This document shows positions 1 through 5,366 of a stretch of 5,366 bases of DNA, piece by piece. Every line of letters begins with the position of its first letter. Positions within the stretch are counted from its first letter, which is position 1. A model generated the notes under the pieces. The model was not told where the DNA came from. It saw nothing but the letters and a program-made list of their open reading frames with translations, and did not search any database. The stretch covers positions 1 through 5,366 of the forward strand of contig JAAZVM010000040.1 of NCBI GenBank assembly GCA_018623505.1. The letters run 5' to 3'. Made by a program: the position numbers and the translations under genes. This DNA is from Patescibacteria group bacterium. Lineage in GTDB: Bacteria > Patescibacteriota > Gracilibacteria > BD1-5 > UBA6164.

Positions 1-1071
1 TATAGAAATGCTTTAAAAACAGAAAAAATTATGCCTGTAGCTCAAGGAGAAATAAAAGAAATAATTTCTCAAGACCCTCTTACTATAAAAATACACATAG
101 AAGTTTTTCCTGATATAGTTATAGATAAAAAATATAAAGATATAAAATTAAAAAAGAAAAAAACTACTGTAAAAGCGGATGAAGTTAAAAAAGCTATAGA
201 AGATATAGAAAAAAGATTTACTAAATTTGAAGAAGTAACTGATAAAAGGTCAAAAGCTAAAATGGGTGATAGAGTTACTATAGATACTGAAGGTTTTGAA
301 GATGGTAAATTACTTGATAATACTTCAATGAAAGATTATCCTTTAGTTCTTGGTTCAAACATACTAGTTCCTGGTTTTGAAGAAAGTATAGTTGGTTCAA
401 AATTAGGAGATGAATTAGAATTTCCAGTAGAATTTCCAAGTGATTATCACAATGGAGACTTTGCAGGTAAAAAATCAACTTTTAAAGTAAAAATAAATAA
501 ATTTGAAAAAGCTGTAAAACCTGAGTTTACTGAAGAATTCATAGAACAATTAAGAGGTCAAAAACTTGATTTTGATGGTTTTAAAGAACTTATAAAATCA
601 GAAATAAAAGATACAAAAGATTCTAATGCTAGAATGGAAGAAGAAGCTGAACTTATAGAAGAATTATTAAAAATTTCTAAAGTAGAGGTAGGGGCTTCTA
701 TGATAAAAGAACAAATAGAAAGAATGTTTTCTGAAATTAAACAAAATATGGCAAATGACAATGTAAAAATGTCAGACTACCTAGAAAGTTTAAAAATGGA
801 TGAAGAACAATATAAAGAAACAAATATTAAACCTCATGCTATAAAAAGAGTTCAAGGAGAATTATTACTTCACAAATTAGCTGAGTTAGAAGAAGTAAAA
901 GTAGAAGATAAAGAAATGCAAAAAGAAATTGATACTATTATATCAAAATTTCAAGCTGAAGATGTAGTATCTAGATTAAAAGAACTATATGTTCCTGGAA
1001 ATAAATATTATGAAGAATTAAGACAAAGAATGTCTTATAGAAAAATTATTGATTCTTTCTTTACAGCATAA
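1..1071 (+). CDS. tig: Trigger factor, ribosome-associated chaperone and peptidyl-prolyl isomerase (5' end outside window)
   Basis: Trigger factor binds the ribosome at the nascent-chain exit and folds new proteins; its middle domain is an FKBP-type prolyl isomerase. The frame is open from base 1, and the ten residues before the first ATG (position 31) continue the family pattern (YRNALKTEKI, then MPVAQGEI, like the 'A..E..L.PV..P.I' end of the ribosome-binding domain). That ATG is therefore internal, and about 80-100 N-terminal residues, including the ribosome-docking loop, are missing. The FKBP domain lies at about 262-510 (MGDRVTIDTEGF, LVPGFEESIVG, VEFPSDYHNGDFAGK). The rest, to TAA at 1069-1071, is the charged, helical SurA-like C-terminal domain. 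The visible part is 356 residues. All 15 glycines use GGN and no TGA occurs, unlike most neighbours. The gene is convergent with the gmk-trmD cluster. Identity is confident; only the start is unknown. Confidence 0.93.
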   Translation, partial: YRNALKTEKIMPVAQGEIKEIISQDPLTIKIHIEVFPDIVIDKKYKDIKLKKKKTTVKADEVKKAIEDIEKRFTKFEEVTDKRSKAKMGDRVTIDTEGFEDGKLLDNTSMKDYPLVLGSNILVPGFEESIVGSKLGDELEFPVEFPSDYHNGDFAGKKSTFKVKINKFEKAVKPEFTEEFIEQLRGQKLDFDGFKELIKSEIKDTKDSNARMEEEAELIEELLKISKVEVGASMIKEQIERMFSEIKQNMANDNVKMSDYLESLKMDEEQYKETNIKPHAIKRVQGELLLHKLAELEEVKVEDKEMQKEIDTIISKFQAEDVVSRLKELYVPGNKYYEELRQRMSYRKIIDSFFTA

Positions 1072-1073
1072 TT

Positions 1074-1102
1074 AAAAAAACACCTAATTAGGTGTTTTTT
1101 TT
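1074..1102. terminator. Bidirectional intrinsic terminator between convergent genes
   Basis: A perfect 14-base palindrome, CACCTAATTAGGTG (1081-1094), is flanked by seven A's on the left and eight T's on the right. Either strand therefore gives a short stem with an AATT loop followed by a U-run. It sits directly after the tig stop (1069-1071) and its T-run overlaps the minus-strand stop codon at 1101-1103, so it can end both converging transcripts. Sequence evidence only. Confidence 0.87.
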
Positions 1103-1511
1103 AATTATGTGGATTAATTATTTCTGGAAGCAAGTCATCTTTTTCTGTAATAATTTTCTTATTATCAGATTCTGATTCTAGTTTTTTTCTTTCTTCTATT
1201 TCTCTTTTTCTCTCTTCTACTATATCAAAAAATATATCTAAATTATCCTCTATTTCTTCATAGTATCTATCGTGAAGAGTTTTCGAAGGCCTTACTAAAA
1301 GGTAAATAAAAATACCTAATGGAGTAAGAAATAAAACTGTAAAAATAGAAAATATCTGTAAAAATATATTACTAGTTCTGACAGTTATATCACGAACAAC
1401 CCATATAATAAGAGCTATCCATATAACAAAAAAGTATAATATAAAAAACTTAAGAGCTGACTCAAAAGTTATCATATTCCATATATCTAACAAAATTGCA
1501 TTTATATCCAT
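1101..1511 (-). CDS. Small two-helix membrane protein of unknown function, third gene of the gmk-trmD cluster
   Basis: This 136-residue protein is not a family I can name with a function. It has two hydrophobic segments, about residues 20-39 and 49-73. They are separated by a short polar loop (WVVRDITVRT), and the second carries a TPLGIFIYLLVRP motif. A charged tail rich in Glu, Lys and Arg follows (about 78-130: YYEEIED, then EERKREIEERKK), probably helical or coiled coil. The loop and RP motifs look like a conserved small membrane family I associate with CPR genomes, with some likeness to PLDc_N-type two-helix domains; that is from memory and unverified. The ATG at 1509-1511 lies 10 bp after the trmD stop, and an in-frame TAA a few codons upstream limits extension. 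No Shine-Dalgarno sequence is visible in the gap. The single glycine is GGT, and there is no TGA. The order of genes suggests cotranscription with gmk and trmD. Confidence 0.85.
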   Translation of the reverse strand: MDINAILLDIWNMITFESALKFFILYFFVIWIALIIWVVRDITVRTSNIFLQIFSIFTVLFLTPLGIFIYLLVRPSKTLHDRYYEEIEDNLDIFFDIVEERKREIEERKKLESESDNKKIITEKDDLLPEIINPHN

Positions 1512-1521
1512 TTTTAATATT

Positions 1522-2175
1522 TTAAGTTAAGTTATCTTTTTTCCATTTTTCTATTTCACCATGATTTCATGATAATAAAATAGATGGGACTTTTTTTCAT
1601 TTGAATACCTCAGGTCTTGTATAAACTGGGTACTCTTTTTTTCTATCTAAAGCTTTTGAAAAACTATCTTCTTCTAAAGATTTTTGATTTCAAAGAACCA
1701 AAGGAATATGTCTTACAAGTGAGTCTATAAAAACAGTAGCTGATAACTCTCAACTTGATAATACATACTCTCATATACTTATAGAATAATCAACATATAA
1801 ATCTATGATTCTTTGATCTATTCACTCATAATGTCAGCAAATTATTATAAACTCAGATCAAAGATTATCATAATAATTCTCTACTTTTTCTTGATTCAAT
1901 AAATCTCACTTTGGTGTCATATAGACTACAGGAATATTTTTTCAAGTGTTTGAAAAAATATAATCTATACAATCACTTAAAGGTTCTGGACTTATAACCT
2001 GACCATGCATACCATATGCTTTTTCATCTACTCTTTTACTAGAATTTTTTGAAAAATCATTTAACTTGTAAAGTTCTATAAAAAAAAGATTATTATCAAT
2101 TGCTTTTTTCATAATAGAGCTTGAAAAATAAGATTCAAAACTTTCAGGAAATATAGTTATTATATGTATTTTCAT
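1522..2175 (-). CDS. trmD: tRNA (guanine37-N1)-methyltransferase TrmD, code 25
   Basis: TrmD uses S-adenosylmethionine to methylate N1 of G37 next to the anticodon, which prevents +1 frameshifting. Read with TGA as Gly, the frame gives 217 residues ending in TAA (1522-1524). The N-terminus is MKIHIITIFPESFESYF. The SPOUT trefoil-knot motifs follow in order: CGHYEGIDQRI (113-123), SIGEYVLSSGEL (133-144), RHIPLVLGNQKSLEEDSF (155-172) and LLSGNHGEIEKW (200-211). R155 and D170 keep the 15-residue spacing of the catalytic Arg154/Asp169 pair of E. coli TrmD. Ten of 13 glycines are TGA. Under the standard code only 77 residues would be called, losing the knot. The usual glycine-rich YGGGPGM loop is here AYGMHGQ (about 54-60). 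The protein is slightly shorter than typical bacterial TrmD (about 220-250). Its ATG shares one base with the gmk stop (TAATG), suggesting translational coupling; no Shine-Dalgarno is visible. Confidence 0.95.
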
Positions 2176-2765
2176 TATAGAGAATTTATTTTTTCAAAAA
2201 TAATAGATTTTAATTTTTCAAGTGTTTGTTCTGGAGTACCACTAGAATCTATTACATAATCTGCCAAGTGAGAAAGGTCTTTTTCTTTTATAGCTGAATC
2301 TATCCTATTTTGATAGTCTAGTCACGTAACATCATCTCATCTATGAAGCATTCTTTCTTTGATTTTATCAACAGGTATATCTAAAAATATGTAAGTAAAA
2401 TCTTCTCTCAGATTTTTTCTTTCTTCTAATACTTTTGGAAGTATAAGTATGTCCATCTCCTTTAAAATGTATTTTCATTTTTCTATACCATTTTCTATCA
2501 CATCTTTCATAAGAGTACCATAGTATGCTTGATTGTGTATGAAGTTATATTCTAAAAAATCTCATTTTTCTATAGATTCTTTAAACTCTGATATAGATAA
2601 CTTATTATAATCAACTCATAAAACTTCTCAAACTCTAGGTTCTCTTGTTTTACAAGAAAGAGCAAGCTCTAAATTATCTATTTGTTCATTTAAAAGCATT
2701 TTTATAGCTGTTCATTTTCATGCTCAAGCTACTCATGATATAAAAAATATATGTCCTTTCTTCAT
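2175..2765 (-). CDS. gmk: Guanylate kinase (GMP kinase), code 25
   Basis: Gmk phosphorylates GMP to GDP with ATP, an essential step toward GTP and dGTP. With TGA read as Gly the frame gives 196 residues, normal for the family, ending in TAA at 2175-2177. The P-loop is GVAGAGKGT (11-19), and all four of its glycines are TGA. The GMP-binding region follows: SCKTREPRVGEVLGVDY (37-53), then GDFLEYNFIHNQAYYGT (68-84). KEMD (102-105) corresponds to the family's 'EID' strand, although the usual WQGA after it is replaced by ILIL. The lid-type HRGDD (141-145) and the C-terminal ADYVIDSSG strand are present. Ten glycines are TGA and four GGN. The ATG at 2763-2765 is the first usable start after an in-frame TAG just upstream. 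There is no Shine-Dalgarno, and a possible -10 box sits only 8 bp before it. It is the first gene of the cluster and overlaps trmD by one base. It has no long standard-code frame. Confidence 0.94.
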
Positions 2766-2773
2766 TTGTATAT

Positions 2774-2779
2774 ACTATA
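2774..2779 (-). promoter_or_regulatory. Possible -10 box of a gmk-trmD operon promoter
   Basis: On the minus strand TATAGT lies 8 bp before the gmk ATG, in an AT-rich gap downstream of the previous gene's terminator, where a promoter would be expected. I see no good -35 element 17 bp upstream (AATAAA). If the box is real, transcription would start within a base or two of the ATG, making a leaderless or nearly leaderless mRNA. Such hexamers are common in AT-rich DNA, so this is weak. Confidence 0.3.
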
Positions 2780-2816
2780 CTTAGATTTTAATAGACTTTA
2801 TTTTATAAAAAAAAGA

Positions 2817-2866
2817 AAAATTGCAAAATAAAAACAAGCTAAAGCTTGTTTTTATTTTGCAATTTT
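2817..2866 (-). terminator. Perfect 24-bp hairpin with U-tract, terminator of the surface-protein gene
   Basis: Arms 2817-2840 and 2843-2866 are exact reverse complements around a 2-base spacer. Read on the minus strand the stem is followed by a T-rich run (five T's, C, then eight T's), the layout of an intrinsic terminator. The stop codon of the upstream gene (TAA, 2852-2854) lies inside the 5' arm of the RNA stem, so the last codons are part of the hairpin. The stem is longer than a typical intrinsic terminator. Confidence 0.85.
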
Positions 2867-5366
2867 CTGAGACTTTTGATAATCAGATATAAAAGTAGAA
2901 ACTAAAGGAGCAGGGTCTCTAAAGACACTAGAACCAAAACTTACTATAGTACCTACAGAAAGCTTATCTCATTCGTACTTTATATATTCTCTATTATCTA
3001 CTAATCCAGATATATCACCATATAATGATCAATTTACAACTAACTGATTAAGAGTTTTTCAGTTTCAGTTTATTTCTCAATAATCATATCAAGAAGCTAA
3101 AGCTATAAAAGTACCTTTTATACTAGTTACATCTTCATCTATTATGATGTTTCATCATTTTGCTACAAAGGCTATATTATCAGCATAATTAATATCAGAT
3201 TTTATATAGATATCTCATCCTTCAACTATATATGTCCTTGGTCAACTAAGACCAGAAAATAAGTCTGTATCTATAACTAAATCCTTTGATTTTAAAACAT
3301 ATGCATTTTTTATACCATTATAAGATACAAATTTATTTAAATCATATTCAGAAACTGTAGCTCTTGAAGCTGAACTAGTATTAGAGCTTACATATTTTTC
3401 TCACTCTTCTTCTATTTCATCAACTCTAGAATCAGTTATGTCAGAGTTATAACTTGATGCAGTACTAGATCAAACTCATACTCAAACAAAGTTTTTTACA
3501 TCACCTTTTCAAGTTAAATTACTTACATTCGTTACAGTATTTTTTACATAACTTGTTCAACCTCAAGTAGTAGCTATACTTGGTTTAGATACTGTTACAT
3601 CAAAACTTTCTGCAAAATAAGCATTATCATAGAGAGTTTCCTCATGCTTTATAGTAACTGTTAATTTATTAATTTGACTTGATCAATCTGATAAAGAACT
3701 AGTGTTTCAAGTATAATTTGGATTATTCGTAAATTCAAACCTATCATGTGGAAATAATATACCATCTATATCTTCACACTGAGTACCTCAATTTAAAGAA
3801 CTTCATGATGTAGGAGTTATACACAACTCATCAAAATATAAATCATAATAAGAATCATTTTTGATATATGGTCTTTCTATAGTATAAGTATCATATAGAT
3901 TCATACCATTACCCAAAATATAGCTTAATCAACTTGGTCAAAATGTAATATCTCATGCCCAAGGTTGAGTAAAGTCTGAAACTTTACAAGTAGTTTGATT
4001 ACATCATAATGGCCAAACTCAATCACCATAATCACACTCCTCATTTACTCAATTACTATTTGGTCTTTGAACTAAACCATCTCAACAAGTTTTTTTAGAG
4101 CTTCAACCTCATCAACCACCACCTCAATCATTTTCTAATTGACAAGCAGTACTAGTTCTCCAAGCATATGTTCAACTTGTAGTTACTTGTGCATCATATA
4201 CTGAACAATATGCTGTAGTATCTGTACAACTAAAGATAGCTGACTTAAGATTTCAATCAGTAGTTATATCACTTCAACTTTTAAAATACTCATTTCAGTT
4301 ACAAGTTAATCTAAAAGTTTCTACATCTAGATTTCATTCACATGTTACTTCATTTCATGTATTATTTAAATCTTGTCTTATATCTCTACATTGATATGGG
4401 TCTCATCAACTACTTCATCAACTTGTATAAATAGCATTACAAGTTCATCAAGTTGTTTCTTCATTTGTAGTATTATTTGTACATCACCAAGTATAATTTG
4501 TAGTACTTCATGAAGTCAACTGAGTAAAAGTACCATCTGTATAAGTAAATCAAGCTGTACATAGGTTTGGGCTAGAAGAACTTAAAGATGATGTCCTTGT
4601 TCAACTATCAGTTCATCATATACAAGAAGTAGAGGTATCTATATAACTTGCTCTACAAGTTCCTCCACTAAAATTATTAACTCAATCTGTACAACTCCAA
4701 GAATATAATGAAGTATTTGGAATAGTTGTAGAATCAGTAGAAAAACTTCAAGACACTAAACTAAAACCTGCAGTACATAGATTTGGACTAGTACTTGTTA
4801 ATGGACTAGTTTGTACTCAAGTAGTTCATCACTCACAAGAATCTGAAGAATCAATAACTTGAACTGTTTGTTGACAGGCTGCTGGTGGAGTTACAGTCGT
4901 TGAACCTACATAACAAGCTGAAGTATAGTTTCAAGGTGCACTATATGTACATGTACCGCTACCATCTGTTAAACTTGCTTTTGTGCCATTTCAACAGTCT
5001 ATAGAGTAGGCTGTTACATTTGTTCAAGTACATGAAACGTTTGTAGTCAATGTATCAACTCAAATAGGATTTGAAACAGTAAGAGAATTACAAACAGGTG
5101 CAGATCAAGTACTACCACCTTCTAGCTCACATTGATTGTTACAAGTTTGAGATCACCATCAAGTTTTATTTGGATCATTTGGATCACATTGTTCATATAT
5201 ACGATCTCATCATATATCAGTATATCTATCTAAAATTCAATCTCAACACCATGTAATTTCATAAGGTTGATACTCCGTATGAGAAACTGGTCATACCCAT
5301 CAATCTGAAGTATTTCTATAATAATTTGCTGTATATATTATTTCTAAATTATTATTTTTTCTTTCA
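2852..5366 (-). CDS. Large cysteine-rich modular surface or secreted protein, C-terminal 837 residues (5' end outside window), code 25
   Basis: With TGA as Gly one frame runs from the window edge to TAA at 2852-2854 with no TAA or TAG in 837 codons. By hand count it has about 68 TGA and about 30 GGN glycines. Residues are numbered from the first full codon (5363-5365). Modules: CGDG...EQCD Cys repeat (40-79); PKD-like domain with Cys pairs (about 90-168, SIDCGNGT, GTCTYSAPGNYTSACYV); two tandem repeats with SPNLCTAGF and a W.C motif (177-241 and 248-313); a further Cys-rich module (326-408); eight glycines (414-421); a second CGDG repeat (427-460); beta-rich, Ser/Thr/Asn-rich sequence; and a C-terminal region (about 685-837) with GGDIYIKSDI, GGNIIIDEDV, NQLVVNGSLYGDI and FRDPAPLVSTF. 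No C-terminal membrane helix or sortase motif is seen; a signal peptide, if any, is outside. The many cysteines imply an extracytoplasmic, disulfide-stabilised protein. Its role is unknown; adhesion or cell contact is inference. Confidence 0.88.
3986..4087 (-). repeat. CGDG...ECD cysteine-rich repeat, second copy in the surface protein
   Basis: Residues 427-460 read CGDGLVQRPNSNG, then EECDYGD, WPLGCN and TTC. This matches the short 'CGDG....(E)xCDxG....C...C' repeat of the Myxococcus cysteine-rich/DUF4215-like type found in many bacterial surface proteins. It follows the polyglycine linker directly. Family assignment is by eye; the motif itself is plain. Confidence 0.7.
4103..4126 (-). repeat. 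Eight-glycine linker written with mixed TGA and GGT codons
   Basis: Residues 414-421 of the surface protein are TGA GGT GGT GGT TGA TGA GGT TGA, flanked by LEND and SSKK. It probably acts as a flexible hinge between the Cys-rich modules and the second CGDG repeat. The interchange of TGA and GGT inside one homopolymer is direct internal support for TGA meaning glycine. Confidence 0.85.
4427..4837 (-). repeat. Two tandem cysteine repeats of about 71 residues in the surface protein
   Basis: Copy one is residues 177-241 and copy two 248-313. Four cysteines align with offsets of 70-72 residues (C177/C248, C197/C269, C225/C295, C237/C309). Both contain SPNLCTAGF, a (S/T)W(S/G)C motif and GGTC.A.Y. 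The DNA coding the SPNLCTA core is also alike: 4773-4791 and 4557-4575 match at 17 of 19 bases, exactly 216 bp (72 codons) apart, which indicates duplication. The pattern recalls the widespread bacterial extracellular repeat with an 'LC.AG....W.C.G.NGG....C.A' outline. Confidence 0.75.
5129..5248 (-). repeat. CGDG...QCD cysteine-rich repeat, first copy in the surface protein
   Basis: Residues 40-79 read CGDGILDRYTDIGG, then YEQCDPNDPNKTGWG and CNNQC. This is the same short Cys module as at 3986-4087 but with a longer insertion after CD. It is followed by a GG-rich linker (83-87) and the PKD-like domain. Two of its glycines in conserved positions (CGDG) are TGA. Confidence 0.68.

Noticed and set aside
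31..33. ATG at 31 as the true start of tig
   Set aside because: The frame is open to base 1, and the upstream residues fit the trigger factor N-terminal domain; starting here would delete the ribosome-binding region.
278..478. Minus-strand 66-residue frame opposite tig
   Set aside because: It lies wholly inside the well-supported trigger factor gene, has low-complexity Leu/Gln/His composition as expected from antisense AT-rich DNA, and shows no motif.
558..761. Minus-strand 67-residue frame opposite tig
   Set aside because: It is a Ser/Ile/Phe-rich antisense shadow of the Glu/Lys-rich C-terminal domain of trigger factor; no independent support.
1942..2175. A 77-residue TrmD fragment as a complete gene or pseudogene
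   Set aside because: The homology continues without a frame change through the TGA into the complete methyltransferase knot, with further TGAs on conserved glycines; this is recoding, not truncation.
2817..2866. Inverted repeat as a transposon end or mobile element remnant
   Set aside because: It is a single tight hairpin with a 2-base spacer and a T-run at the end of a gene; no transposase, target duplication or second copy is present.
1522..5366. TGA read as tryptophan (table 4) or selenocysteine
   Set aside because: The TGA positions align with invariant glycines in Gmk and TrmD, tryptophan is coded by TGG elsewhere in the same genes, and the number of sites is far too high for selenocysteine.
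2852..5366. CRISPR array or non-coding repeat region
   Set aside because: No regularly spaced identical repeats; the apparent repetition (frequent tca, agt and act triplets) comes from Gly, Ser and Thr codons in one continuous frame.

Overview
The window is AT-rich bacterial DNA that only makes sense if TGA is read as glycine (genetic code 25). Three of the five genes have TGA codons inside otherwise intact frames, and the affected positions are family-invariant glycines: all four glycines of a guanylate kinase P-loop, and the CGHYEG, SIGEYVLSSGEL and LLSGNHGEIEKW motifs of TrmD. TAA is the stop of all five genes, and no TAG occurs in frame. This code is known from the candidate phyla Absconditabacteria (SR1) and Gracilibacteria of the CPR/Patescibacteria radiation, so the organism is very probably one of these. 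The window cannot say which.

Layout. Positions 1-1071 (+) hold the 3' part of the trigger factor gene tig, whose N-terminus lies outside the window. It meets a minus-strand cluster tail to tail at a compact bidirectional terminator (about 1074-1102). Read in its own direction, that cluster is gmk (2765-2175), trmD (2175-1522) and a small two-helix membrane protein (1511-1101). gmk and trmD overlap by one base, and trmD and the membrane gene are 10 bp apart, so the three look like one operon. Upstream of gmk on the same strand, 5366-2852 is the C-terminal 837 residues of a large secreted or surface protein that begins outside the window. It ends in a perfect 24-bp hairpin that should act as its terminator. 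A possible gmk promoter lies between the hairpin and gmk.

How the parts work together. Trigger factor folds nascent chains, TrmD makes m1G37 in tRNA and Gmk makes GDP from GMP: a housekeeping neighbourhood centred on translation. The surface protein is a separate unit. It is a modular, cysteine-rich mosaic: a CGDG...CD cysteine repeat, a PKD-like domain, two tandem Cys repeats of about 71 residues, a further Cys-rich module, a polyglycine linker, a second CGDG repeat, and a long beta-rich C-terminal region. It could serve cell contact in an episymbiont or predator, but that is inference.

Two points stand out. The surface gene has no long standard-code frame and would be missed by a standard annotation. 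Glycine coding is also split by gene: tig uses GGN for all 15 glycines, whereas gmk, trmD and the surface gene use TGA for roughly 70% of theirs.
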